Below the pieces are notes generated by a model that searched no databases, was not told where the DNA came from, and was given only the letters and a program-made list of their open reading frames with translations. Below are positions 7,304-14,607 of a DNA stretch of 23,680 nucleotides, piece after piece. A program made the position numbers and the translations under genes. How positions within the stretch are numbered: position 1 is the stretch's first letter; every line of letters starts with the position of its first letter. The stretch comes from 1-14-2-50-31-20 sp964617555 (GTDB lineage: Bacteria > Bacteroidota > Ignavibacteria > Ignavibacteriales > Melioribacteraceae): NCBI GenBank assembly GCA_964617555.1, contig CAZTYP010000055.1, positions 1-23,680 on the forward strand. The letters are read 5' to 3'.

Positions 7304-8752
7304 TTACATTTCCTTTCGTAAGCGTGCTACCGGTATCATCATTGCTTCTCTGTATTTTGCAACGGTTCTGCGTGCAATCTGTATCCCTTTTTCGTTTAAC
7401 AGATTTTTAATTTTATCATCGCTTAACGGACGCTTTTTATCCTCGTTTTCAATAAGTTCTTTAATTAACTCTTTAATATGTTTGTTCGAAATTTCTTCGC
7501 CGGAAGCCGTTGCAAGACCTTCGCTGAAAAAGTATTTCAATTCGTGAATTCCAACGGGGGACTGAACATATTTGCCGTTAACAACACGACTGATTGTTGA
7601 AATATCCATTTGAATTTCATCGGCAATATCTTTGTATATCATTGGTTTTAATGCTTTTGGGCCAATTTCAAAAAACTCGTATTGTTTTTCAACAATTGTT
7701 GTCATTATTTGCATTAGTGTGTTACGCCTTTGTTGAATTGAAGCGATAAACCATTTTGCCGATTCGAATTTTTCCCGTAAGAATTTATGAGTCTCTTTCT
7801 GGCGAGGTGAAATTTTTCGTTTACGTTTATTCCCTTCAAGCATTTCCAAATATGTTTTGCTTATTGTTAACGAAGGTGCCGCTTTATCGTTAAGCGAAAC
7901 AATAAAATTATCATCAATTTTTTCAACAAAAAAGTCCGGGGTTATTTGATTTGCTTCAACGGAGTCAATAGCCCCTTCTCCGGGTTTAGGATTTAACTTG
8001 TGAATAATATCCAAAGCACGGCGTAATGTTTCATCGGTTAAATTTAATTTCGATTCAATTATCGCAAACCGTTTGTTTACAAAATCGTCGTAATACTCCT
8101 TTAAAATTTGTTCGGCAATATAAGTGTAATACGGGTCGTAGGATAAATTTTCGAGTTGTACTAATAGGCATTCCTGTAAATTTCTGCTTGCAATACCGAG
8201 CGGGTCAAAAAGTTGTATGCGTTTCAGAAGTTTTTCCGCCTCTTCCATCGGTACTTTTACATGATCGAACATTTCCAAATCTTCAAGCAATGTTTCCAAA
8301 CTAACGGAAAGATATCCGTTTTTATCCAAGCTTTGAATTATCATTTCACCGAGTAATTGTAGTTCGTGCGGTTCCGCCATAAGATGAAGTTGATTCATCA
8401 AACGTTCGGTTAAGGTTTCGCGATAAGGGGCAACGGGTTTGCTTTGCTCATCATCATCCGGACTGAAATTAATATTGTTTTCCTCAATTTCTCCTTCATT
8501 CATAAAATCTTCTACATCAAAATCTTCTTCGTAACTCTCTTCAAAATCATCATCAAGGGGGTCGTTTTCGGCAAGTTCCTCCAAACTATCGGAGGATTCC
8601 AACAACTCATCTTCGAGTAACGGATTAAGTTCCAGTTCCTCCTTAATTCTTTGTTCTAACGACATAATGTTTAGTTGCAACAGTTTTTGATATTGAATTT
8701 GTTGTGGTGAAAGTTTTTGTGTTTGTGATAATTTTTGAGAAAAACCTATCAT
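7304..8752 (-). CDS. rpoN: RNA polymerase sigma-54 factor RpoN
   Basis: This alternative sigma factor recognises -24/-12 promoters and needs an ATP-dependent enhancer-binding protein. The 482 residues start with a Gln/Leu-rich region I (QKLSQTQKLSPQQIQYQKLL). A very acidic region II (about 46-110) follows. Next come the core-binding region and a helix-turn-helix (DISTISRVVNGKYVQSPVG). The RpoN box ARRTVAKYRE (460-469) lies near the C-terminus, where it reads the -24 element. Length is normal. AAAGG precedes the ATG, which directly follows the TAG of the upstream gene. All key regions are present, so it should be functional. The promoter candidate at 10554-10570 may be a target. Confidence 0.98.
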   Translation of the reverse strand: MIGFSQKLSQTQKLSPQQIQYQKLLQLNIMSLEQRIKEELELNPLLEDELLESSDSLEELAENDPLDDDFEESYEEDFDVEDFMNEGEIEENNINFSPDDDEQSKPVAPYRETLTERLMNQLHLMAEPHELQLLGEMIIQSLDKNGYLSVSLETLLEDLEMFDHVKVPMEEAEKLLKRIQLFDPLGIASRNLQECLLVQLENLSYDPYYTYIAEQILKEYYDDFVNKRFAIIESKLNLTDETLRRALDIIHKLNPKPGEGAIDSVEANQITPDFFVEKIDDNFIVSLNDKAAPSLTISKTYLEMLEGNKRKRKISPRQKETHKFLREKFESAKWFIASIQQRRNTLMQIMTTIVEKQYEFFEIGPKALKPMIYKDIADEIQMDISTISRVVNGKYVQSPVGIHELKYFFSEGLATASGEEISNKHIKELIKELIENEDKKRPLSDDKIKNLLNEKGIQIARRTVAKYREAMMIPVARLRKEM

Positions 8753-9319
8753 CTATTTTACCTTTTGATTAACTAATTTTTGATACCATTTGCTCCCGTA
8801 TTTTCGTTTTAATCCGCTGTTGCAAAATTCGGCAACGCTTATTCCCGTAGTTTTGCCGAGAGCCACAGCCGAGGAACATTCCGGATAAACTTCATATTTT
8901 AACACATCTCCGCCAAACCGATTAATTCTTATCGGGAAAAGATGACAAGAAAGAGGCTTAATAAAACTTGTCCCTTCGTCATAGTAAACCTTTTCTATTG
9001 CACATTTTGCAATATCGCCGTCATAATAAGCAAAAACACATTCACGGTTATTAACGGCACTTACCATTATTTCGCCGTCTATTTCAAAATAAAATCCGTT
9101 TTCTTCAATCTCTTTTATTTGTTCGGGGAGTAAATGTTTTTTTACCAACGGAAGAACCGTTTCAATTTCAGCAATTTCCTCTTCCAACAAAGGTGCCCCG
9201 TAATCGCTTTCCATTGTGCAACATGCCCCTTTGCACTTATCTAAATCGCACGTAAATTTTTCTGTCAGTACATCTTTGTTTACCAGAACATTATCAATAT
9301 TTAATAGGTTTTTTAACAT
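8753..9319 (-). CDS. DUF3109-like cysteine-rich protein
   Basis: First gene of the minus-strand run, 188 residues. Cysteines fall in a pattern typical of YkgJ/DUF3109 proteins: C24, C29, C33 and C34 (CDLDKCKGACC), then C94, C106, C125 (PLSCHLFP), C148 and C166. This suggests a metal or iron-sulfur site, as proposed for the wider family, but the function is not known. No signal peptide or membrane segment is visible, so it is probably cytoplasmic. It abuts rpoN without a gap. A TTTACA-17-TATCTT promoter lies just upstream. Confidence 0.82.
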   Translation of the reverse strand: MLKNLLNIDNVLVNKDVLTEKFTCDLDKCKGACCTMESDYGAPLLEEEIAEIETVLPLVKKHLLPEQIKEIEENGFYFEIDGEIMVSAVNNRECVFAYYDGDIAKCAIEKVYYDEGTSFIKPLSCHLFPIRINRFGGDVLKYEVYPECSSAVALGKTTGISVAEFCNSGLKRKYGSKWYQKLVNQKVK

Positions 9320-9342
9320 ATTTTTTTGGAATAATTTTTGTT

Positions 9343-9371
9343 AAGATACTAATTTCGTGCCAATTTGTAAA
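9343..9371 (-). promoter_or_regulatory. Housekeeping-type promoter of the DUF3109-rpoN-hslU run
   Basis: On the minus strand, TTTACA (9371-9366), a 17-bp spacer and TATCTT (9348-9343) end about 23 nt before the ATG at 9319. The spacer contains TTGGCACG, a sigma-54-like -24 word, but no GC at the proper -12 place. Confidence 0.5.
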
Positions 9372-9405
9372 TTGAATTATGAATTCTAATGTTGAATTGT
9401 GAATT
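9372..9405. repeat. Direct repeat of a 14-bp AT-rich word
   Basis: TTGAATTATGAATT (9372-9385) and TTGAATTGTGAATT (9392-9405) match at 13 of 14 positions and start 20 bp apart, about two helical turns. They lie between the two divergent promoters and could be an operator, or simply a low-complexity AT repeat. Confidence 0.5.
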
Positions 9406-9420
9406 ACTTAAATTGATAAT
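9392..9420 (+). promoter_or_regulatory. Possible promoter of the SDR gene
   Basis: TTGAAT (9392-9397), a 17-bp spacer and GATAAT (9415-9420) precede the TTG start at 9464. The -35 hexamer overlaps the second direct repeat, so a protein bound there would block it. Confidence 0.4.
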
Positions 9421-9463
9421 CATATTTCTTATATTGTTATTATTAAATACGGGAGGAGATTAA

Positions 9464-10219
9464 TTGAAATTTGATAATAAAACAATTTTAATTACCGGGG
9501 CTTCGGCTGGTATTGGAAAAGCATTAGGTGAAAAACTTATTGAAACAAGTTGCAAATTGATTTTGGTTTCGCGTAAAACAAAAAAAATAGTTACATGGGT
9601 TAATGAAATTAAAAATCCCAAAGCGAAAATATTAATTTTATATAACGATGTTGCCGATAAAAATTCCGTTAATGATGTTTATCAAAAATCGATATCCGAA
9701 TTTGGCAATATCGATGTGGCAATTCTTAATTCGGGAGTAGCGGAAAAGATTACTCCGCAAAATTTTAATTCTGATGTTGCGGAAAAAATTATAAATACAA
9801 ATTTTTTAGGTGCCGTTTATTGGATTGAACAAATTTTGCCAACTATGTTGAAAAGAGGAAAGGGAATTATTGCTCCGGTTTCATCTTTAGCGGATAACAG
9901 GGGATATTCTGGGAGCGGATTTTATTCCGCAAGCAAAGCCGCACTTTCGGTATTTGCCGAAGGATTGACTCTTGAATTAAAAAAACACGGGATAAAAGTT
10001 TTAACAATAAAACCGGGATTTGTTAAAACGTCTATGACCGATAAAAATAAATTCAGAATGCCGTTTATTATCTCACCGCAACTAGCTGCAGAATATATTT
10101 TGTCCGGTATCGAAAAGGAAAAGAGAATAATTCAATTCCCTTTTGCCGCCGTAGTAGGCTCAAAAATAATGAGAGTATTACCTTATCGTATTATTGAAAA
10201 ACTGTTGATTAAGAAATAA
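9464..10219 (+). CDS. Short-chain dehydrogenase/reductase (SDR family)
   Basis: Classical SDR oxidoreductase of 251 residues. The Rossmann fold begins at once with TGASAGIG (11-18, cofactor binding). NTN near 111-113, Ser140/Ser141 (PVSSLAD), Tyr154 and Lys158 (YSASK) complete the catalytic set. PGFVKT follows. VSR after the second strand hints at NADP(H), but this is weak. The C-terminus has a hydrophobic IIQFPFAAVVGSKIMRVLPY stretch, as in membrane-associated DltE/YqjQ-like SDRs. The substrate is unknown. The TTG start is chosen because GGGAGGAG lies 5-12 nt upstream. The gene stands alone, divergent from the rpoN run. Confidence 0.9.
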   Translation: MKFDNKTILITGASAGIGKALGEKLIETSCKLILVSRKTKKIVTWVNEIKNPKAKILILYNDVADKNSVNDVYQKSISEFGNIDVAILNSGVAEKITPQNFNSDVAEKIINTNFLGAVYWIEQILPTMLKRGKGIIAPVSSLADNRGYSGSGFYSASKAALSVFAEGLTLELKKHGIKVLTIKPGFVKTSMTDKNKFRMPFIISPQLAAEYILSGIEKEKRIIQFPFAAVVGSKIMRVLPYRIIEKLLIKK

Positions 10220-10239
10220 CTTGAAATTTTAAGAAGAAT

Positions 10240-10275
10240 ATAATAAAACAAAAAACCCCGAGAAAAACCGGGGCT
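10240..10275 (-). terminator. Terminator of tRNA-Asn, possibly bidirectional
   Basis: The minus strand has GCCCCG, a T-rich loop and CGGGGT, then TTTTTTGTTTT, about 10 nt past the tRNA-Asn 3' end. On the plus strand the hairpin also follows the SDR gene by about 30 nt, though its T tract there is weak. Confidence 0.75.
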
Positions 10276-10283
10276 TAATTTAG

Positions 10284-10355
<72 letters not shown>

Positions 10356-10377
10356 ATCAATCAAAATTTGAATTCCA

Positions 10378-10406
10378 AATATATAAGTAATTCTAAATTT
10401 TGTCAA
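10378..10406 (-). promoter_or_regulatory. Housekeeping-type promoter of tRNA-Asn
   Basis: On the minus strand, a perfect TTGACA (10406-10401), a 17-bp spacer and TATATT (10383-10378) end 22 nt before the tRNA. The -10 region also reads TATATTTG, which fits the Bacteroidetes TAnnTTTG motif. Confidence 0.75.
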
Positions 10407-10428
10407 GATATTTAATGATATATTCCAA

Positions 10429-10448
10429 GAAAAGTAAAATTACTTTTC
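10429..10448. promoter_or_regulatory. Perfect 20-bp palindrome, candidate regulator site
   Basis: Half-sites GAAAAGTAA and TTACTTTTC flank a central AA without mismatch. The centre lies about 140 bp upstream of the start site predicted from the sigma-54-like promoter of mce, a usual distance for an enhancer-binding protein. No T tract suggests a terminator. Confidence 0.4.
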
Positions 10449-10553
10449 CAATTATTGAGAAAATAATCTTAATTACAAAAAGCCGAAATTTGGGCATTCC
10501 GTAATTTTGCCGTAATTTTAATAAAACATAAATAAAACGGTAAAAAAAAGAAA

Positions 10554-10570
10554 CGGCACGTATTTTGCCG
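10554..10570 (+). promoter_or_regulatory. Candidate sigma-54 (-24/-12) promoter of the mce-mmd operon
   Basis: CGGCACGTATTTTGCCG has GG at 10555-10556 and GC at 10567-10568, exactly ten bases apart. GGCACG and TTTGC match the TGGCACG-N4-TTGC consensus apart from the leading T. Transcription would start near 10580 and leave a leader of about 19 nt before the ATG at 10599. No good -35/-10 pair was found close to the gene. The same bases can form a CGGCA/TGCCG hairpin, so an operator is an alternative. Confidence 0.5.
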
Positions 10571-10598
10571 ACCCTGTTTTAATAAATATGAGGAAATA

Positions 10599-11006
10599 AT
10601 GAAATTAGAAAAAATTGAACATATTGGTATTGCCGTAAAAAATATAAAAGAGGCGTTAAAGTATTATGAAAATATTTTGGGGCTAAAATGCTATGCAGTG
10701 GAAAATGTTGAAGACCAAAAAGTTAAAACCGCTTTTTTAATGATTGGTGAAACCAAGTTGGAATTGTTGGAACCGACAAGTGATGATAGTCCTATTGCCA
10801 AATATATTGAAAAACGGGGAGAAGGAATTCATCACATCGCATTTGCAGTTGAGGGAATAGAAAAAAGGCTTGCGGAAGTTGAAGAAAAGGGCATTCGTTT
10901 AATTGATGAAAATCCTCGTAAAGGTGCCGAAGGATTGGAGATAGCTTTTTTGCATCCTAAATCGACGGGTGGAGTTTTAACCGAGTTTTGTGAAAAAAAC
11001 AGATAA
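10599..11006 (+). CDS. mce: Methylmalonyl-CoA epimerase
   Basis: This enzyme interconverts (R)- and (S)-methylmalonyl-CoA and so supplies the stereoisomer used by the decarboxylase encoded next. The 135-residue VOC-superfamily fold has two beta-alpha-beta-beta-beta modules. Metal ligands are His8, Glu55 (LELLEP, taking the Gln65 place of the Propionibacterium enzyme), His79 (GIHHIAF) and Glu129 (LTEF). The 50-residue spacing from His79 to Glu129 matches the known enzyme. The motif SPIAKYIEKRGEGIHHIAF is typical of the family. GAGG precedes the ATG. It is first in a five-gene run, with mmdA beginning 44 bp downstream. Confidence 0.95.
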   Translation: MKLEKIEHIGIAVKNIKEALKYYENILGLKCYAVENVEDQKVKTAFLMIGETKLELLEPTSDDSPIAKYIEKRGEGIHHIAFAVEGIEKRLAEVEEKGIRLIDENPRKGAEGLEIAFLHPKSTGGVLTEFCEKNR

Positions 11007-11050
11007 TATCGGAATGAAATTTAATACTGTTTTACAAAGGAGTGATAATA

Positions 11051-12610
11051 ATGGGATTTGAGGCAAAGATTGAAGAATTACTTAATAAGCGAAACGAAGC
11101 GCGTTTGGGCGGTGGAATAAAAAGAATTAATGCCCAACATCAAAAAGGTAAGATGACGGCTCGCGAGCGAATTCAACTATTGCTGGACGAGGGAAGTTTT
11201 GAAGAATTCGATATGTTTGTTTCTCATCGGACAATCGGTTTCGGACTTGAAAATCAACAGTATCTTTCCGACGGTGTAGTAACGGGGTACGGTACAATCG
11301 ACGGACGCTTGGTTTATATCTTTTCTCAGGATTTTACCGTTTTCGGCGGGTCTCTTTCGGAAATGTATGCACAAAAAATTGTAAAGGTAATGCAAAAGGC
11401 GTTAAAAGTTGGAGCACCCGTTATAGGAATTAATGATAGTGGCGGAGCAAGGATTCAGGAAGGAGTAAAAAGTTTAGGAGGCTATGCGGATATTTTTCAA
11501 CAAAATATTATGGCTTCGGGAGTTATTCCGCAAATATCGGCAATTTTTGGCCCTTGTGCAGGCGGAGCGGTTTATTCTCCCGCTCTTACCGATTTTACAA
11601 TTATGTCTAAAGATACAAGTTATATGTTTGTTACAGGTCCTAAAGTTGTAAAAACAGTTACCGGAGAAACCGTAACAACCGAAGAGTTGGGCGGAGCACA
11701 AGTACATGCAACAAAATCCGGTGTAACGCATTTTGTAACCGAAGATGAAGAAGAAGGAATTTTATTAATCAGAAAATTGCTAAGCTATTTACCGCAAAAC
11801 AATTTGGAAGACCCTCCTCAAAAAGTTTGTAACGATCCCATTGACAGATTGGAAGACGGATTAAATAACATTATTCCGGAAAACCCGAACAAGCCGTATG
11901 ATGTAAAAGATGTAATCTTTTCGATAGTGGATAACGGAGAATTTCTTGAGGTACAACGTCAATTTGCACCCAATATTGTTATAGGATTTGCAACATTTAA
12001 CGGCGGGTCTGTGGGGATTGTTGCAAATCAACCAAGCTATTTGGCCGGTGTCCTCGATATTAATGCATCACGTAAGGCTGCCCGTTTTGTAAGATTTTGC
12101 GACGCTTTTAATATTCCCATTGTTACGCTTGTTGATGTTCCCGGGTTTTTGCCCGGTACGCGTCAGGAATACGGCGGAATAATAATACACGGAGCAAAAT
12201 TACTTTATGCATACGGCGAAGCCACTGTTCCTAAAATCACAATTATTTTACGCAAAGCATACGGTGGTGCTTACGATGTTATGAGTTCCAAGCATTTAAG
12301 AGGAGACATTAACTATGCGTGGCCCGGAGCCGAAATAGCAGTGATGGGGCCCAAAGGAGCAATAGAAGTTCTTTACGCAAAAGAATTAAAGTCACTTGCA
12401 GACGAGGAAAAAAGAGCAAGATTTATTGCCGAAAAGGAAGAAGAATACAAAAACAAATTTGCCAACCCTTATGTTGCGGCAAAATACGGTTATATAGACG
12501 ATATTATAGAACCTCGCAATACACGCTTCAGAATAATAAGAGCTTTGCAAATGTTGGCAACCAAAAAGGATTTAAACCCTCCTAAAAAACACTCAAATCT
12601 TCCGTTATGA
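11051..12610 (+). CDS. mmdA: Methylmalonyl-CoA decarboxylase alpha subunit (carboxyltransferase)
   Basis: Cytoplasmic carboxyltransferase that moves the carboxyl group of methylmalonyl-CoA onto the biotin of the carrier protein, releasing propionyl-CoA. The 519 residues form two crotonase-like halves. The N half has SGGARIQEGV and FGPCAGGAVYSPALTDF. The C half has VDVPGFLPGTRQEYGGIIIHGAKL, KAYGGAYDVMSS and AWPGAEIAVMGPKGA. It resembles the propionyl-CoA carboxylase beta subunit equally well. The call rests on the neighbours: OadG-like, biotin carrier and membrane beta subunits, with no biotin carboxylase gene. I chose the ATG at 11051; AAAGGAG lies just upstream and overlaps an apparent GTG at 11042. 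Confidence 0.93.
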   Translation: MGFEAKIEELLNKRNEARLGGGIKRINAQHQKGKMTARERIQLLLDEGSFEEFDMFVSHRTIGFGLENQQYLSDGVVTGYGTIDGRLVYIFSQDFTVFGGSLSEMYAQKIVKVMQKALKVGAPVIGINDSGGARIQEGVKSLGGYADIFQQNIMASGVIPQISAIFGPCAGGAVYSPALTDFTIMSKDTSYMFVTGPKVVKTVTGETVTTEELGGAQVHATKSGVTHFVTEDEEEGILLIRKLLSYLPQNNLEDPPQKVCNDPIDRLEDGLNNIIPENPNKPYDVKDVIFSIVDNGEFLEVQRQFAPNIVIGFATFNGGSVGIVANQPSYLAGVLDINASRKAARFVRFCDAFNIPIVTLVDVPGFLPGTRQEYGGIIIHGAKLLYAYGEATVPKITIILRKAYGGAYDVMSSKHLRGDINYAWPGAEIAVMGPKGAIEVLYAKELKSLADEEKRARFIAEKEEEYKNKFANPYVAAKYGYIDDIIEPRNTRFRIIRALQMLATKKDLNPPKKHSNLPL

Positions 12611-12622
12611 AAAGGAGAAATT

Positions 12623-12991
12623 ATGTTTAACAATTTTAGCTTTTCGAATATTTGTGAAAATAACGGAGTTTTAATTTCGGTGGTTGGGTATGTAATAGTT
12701 TTTATTGCCCTATTGTTGCTGGCTATAATAATATCCAAATTTCAACAAATGCTTCAGTTAAAACAAAGACGAAAACTAAAACAAGTAGGGCACAGAGCTG
12801 CCGAAGCGGAAGATTTATCTATATCCGGAGAAGTTAGTGCGGCTATTGCATCCGCCCTCTTTTTGTACTGCAATGAAAAGCATGATATTGAAAATACTGT
12901 GCTTACAATAAAAAAGATTCAAAAAAATTACTCGCCTTGGAATTCCAAACTATACGGTTTGCGAGAGTATCCTAAAGGTAAAGGATGGTAA
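12623..12991 (+). CDS. mmdD: Decarboxylase delta subunit, OadG family
   Basis: Small membrane anchor, 122 residues, that holds the carboxyltransferase and membrane subunits together in sodium-pumping decarboxylases. One transmembrane helix is seen at about 17-39 (VLISVVGYVIVFIALLLLAI). A basic stretch KQRRKLKQ follows on the cytoplasmic side. The C-terminal segment has SAAIASALFLY and SPWNSKLYGLREY. The OadG family varies widely in sequence, so position and architecture carry much of the call. AAGGAG precedes the ATG. The gene lies 12 bp after mmdA and 1 bp before the biotin carrier gene. Confidence 0.85.
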   Translation: MFNNFSFSNICENNGVLISVVGYVIVFIALLLLAIIISKFQQMLQLKQRRKLKQVGHRAAEAEDLSISGEVSAAIASALFLYCNEKHDIENTVLTIKKIQKNYSPWNSKLYGLREYPKGKGW

Positions 12992-12992
12992 A

Positions 12993-13430
12993 ATGAAGAA
13001 GTTTAAATTTAATATTCGCGGAAATAATTACAATGTGGAAATCTTAAATTTTGAAGATGATATTGCGGAAATAGAAGTTAACGGAACTGTTTACCAGGTT
13101 GAAGTTGAACGTACAAAACCGGAAATAAAAACTCCCAAATTAGTGCGTCCTAAAATTATTCATTCTGCCGGAAAAGATATGGTGAAGACCAGCAAACCGG
13201 AGGAAAAGAAAGGGGTTGGGGTCGTTAAAGCTCCGTTGCCTGGTACAATATTGGAAATAAAAGTGAAAGAAGGAAATACCGTACAAATAGGTGATACCCT
13301 TTTAATTATGGAAGCTATGAAAATGGAAAATAATATTAAAGCCGATAAAGCCGGCAAAATTGTTTCCTTAAAAGTGAATAACGGAGATTCTGTATTGGAG
13401 GGTGATGTATTGGTTGAGATAGGGGAGTAA
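12993..13430 (+). CDS. mmdC: Biotin carrier subunit of methylmalonyl-CoA decarboxylase
   Basis: This 145-residue carrier shuttles the carboxyl group from MmdA to the membrane subunit MmdB. The N-terminal part (1-45) is a small beta domain. A Lys/Pro-rich linker (about 42-75) follows, then the biotinyl domain (about 76-145) with APLPGTILEIKVKEG and EAMKMEN. Lys110 is the expected biotinylation site. A GDSVLEGDVLVEIGE ending completes the fold. The linker is less Pro/Ala-rich than in many homologues. A biotin ligase would be needed but is not in the window. The gene sits 1 bp after mmdD and 2 bp before mmdB. Confidence 0.94.
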   Translation: MKKFKFNIRGNNYNVEILNFEDDIAEIEVNGTVYQVEVERTKPEIKTPKLVRPKIIHSAGKDMVKTSKPEEKKGVGVVKAPLPGTILEIKVKEGNTVQIGDTLLIMEAMKMENNIKADKAGKIVSLKVNNGDSVLEGDVLVEIGE

Positions 13431-13432
13431 TA

Positions 13433-14578
13433 ATGGAAGGTGTAAATCAATTTATTCGTTTTACCGGTTTTGCAAATCTGACTCTCGGGCATCTGATAAT
13501 GATTGCCGTAGGAATGTTTTTTATTTACCTTGCAATAAAAAAAGATTATGAACCTCTGTTGTTGGTTCCGATAGGTTTCGGGATTTTGATGGGAAATATT
13601 CCTTTTATGGAAAATGTAGGGTTGCAAATAGGATTGTATGAAGACGGGTCGGTTCTTAATTATCTATATTTCGGTGTGTTGAAAGGCATATATCCTCCTT
13701 TGATTTTTTTGGGAATAGGTGCAATGACAGATTTTTCGGCTCTTATTTCAAATCCGAAATTAATGTTACTTGGCGCAGCGGCACAAATAGGGATTTTTTT
13801 AACCTTTATGGCGGCATTGGCTTTGGGCTTTGATGTTAATCAAGCGGCGGCAATAGGAATTATAGGCGGGGCGGACGGGCCTACGGCAATTTTTCTTTCA
13901 TCCAAACTTGCGCCGGAATTACTTGGTGCAATTGCAATAGCCGCATATTCTTATATGGCTTTGGTGCCGGTAATTCAACCGCCAATAATTAAATTGCTGA
14001 CTAGTAAAGAAGAACGAAAAATTAAAATGAAACCGCCAAGAGCCGTTACAAAATTGGAAAAAATGACTTTCCCGATTGTAGGATTGCTTTTAACAACGTT
14101 TATTTCCCCGGGAGCTTTGCCGTTGTTGGGAATGCTCTTTTTCGGGAATTTGTTGAAGGAATCCGGCGTTACAAAACGTTTGGCCGATACTGCGGCAAGA
14201 CCCCTGATTGATATTGTTACAATCCTTTTGGGGTTAACCGTAGGAGCATCAACCCAGGCAACAACATTTTTAACTTATGAATCAATTCTTATTTTTCTCC
14301 TCGGAGCAATTTCTTTTATGGTTGCAACCGCAGGAGGAGTTGTTTTTGCAAAAGTGATGAATTTGTTTTTAAAAGGTGAAAATAGATTAAATCCTATGAT
14401 TGGAGCCGCAGGAGTTTCCGCCGTGCCGGATAGTGCAAGAGTTGTACAAAATATGGGAATAAAGGAAGATCCCTCAAATTATTTGCTTATGCACGCAATG
14501 GCTCCTAACGTTTCCGGTGTTATTGGTTCTGCCGTTGCTGCCGGTATTTTAATGGGGTTTTTGTTAAAAGTAATTTAA
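13433..14578 (+). CDS. mmdB: Na+-translocating decarboxylase beta subunit (MmdB/OadB family)
   Basis: Integral membrane subunit that decarboxylates carboxybiotin and couples this to Na+ export. The 381 residues have about nine to eleven hydrophobic segments. GGADGPT includes Asp148, and Tyr174 lies 26 residues on, exactly as Asp203 and Tyr229 of Klebsiella OadB. NPMIGAAGVSAVPDSARV supplies Asn320, Gly324, Ser329 and Arg336, with the same spacing as Klebsiella Asn373, Gly377, Ser382 and Arg389. All residues implicated in Na+ and proton handling are thus present. It ends the operon and converges on the ArsC-like gene 21 bp away. Confidence 0.96.
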   Translation: MEGVNQFIRFTGFANLTLGHLIMIAVGMFFIYLAIKKDYEPLLLVPIGFGILMGNIPFMENVGLQIGLYEDGSVLNYLYFGVLKGIYPPLIFLGIGAMTDFSALISNPKLMLLGAAAQIGIFLTFMAALALGFDVNQAAAIGIIGGADGPTAIFLSSKLAPELLGAIAIAAYSYMALVPVIQPPIIKLLTSKEERKIKMKPPRAVTKLEKMTFPIVGLLLTTFISPGALPLLGMLFFGNLLKESGVTKRLADTAARPLIDIVTILLGLTVGASTQATTFLTYESILIFLLGAISFMVATAGGVVFAKVMNLFLKGENRLNPMIGAAGVSAVPDSARVVQNMGIKEDPSNYLLMHAMAPNVSGVIGSAVAAGILMGFLLKVI

Positions 14579-14582
14579 TATG

Positions 14583-14607
14583 CAAAAAAGAATAAGGGGC
14601 TATTCTT
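14583..14607 (-). terminator. Weak terminator of the ArsC-like gene
   Basis: On the minus strand, AAGAATA (14607-14601) and TATTCTT (14594-14588) form a perfect 7-bp stem with a 6-nt loop, followed by a run of T. The stem overlaps the last codons of the gene. It is AT-rich, so the strength is doubtful. Confidence 0.4.

Noticed and set aside
10356..10598. Cobalamin riboswitch upstream of the methylmalonyl-CoA genes
   Set aside because: No B12-box-like sequence or long structured leader is visible, and the predicted leader is only about 19 nt.
11042..11050. GTG at 11042 as the mmdA start
   Set aside because: The GTG overlaps the AAAGGAG ribosome binding site, which fits the ATG at 11051.
11051..14578. 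Propionyl-CoA or acetyl-CoA carboxylase operon
   Set aside because: There is no biotin carboxylase gene, and an OadB-type Na+ pump subunit is present.
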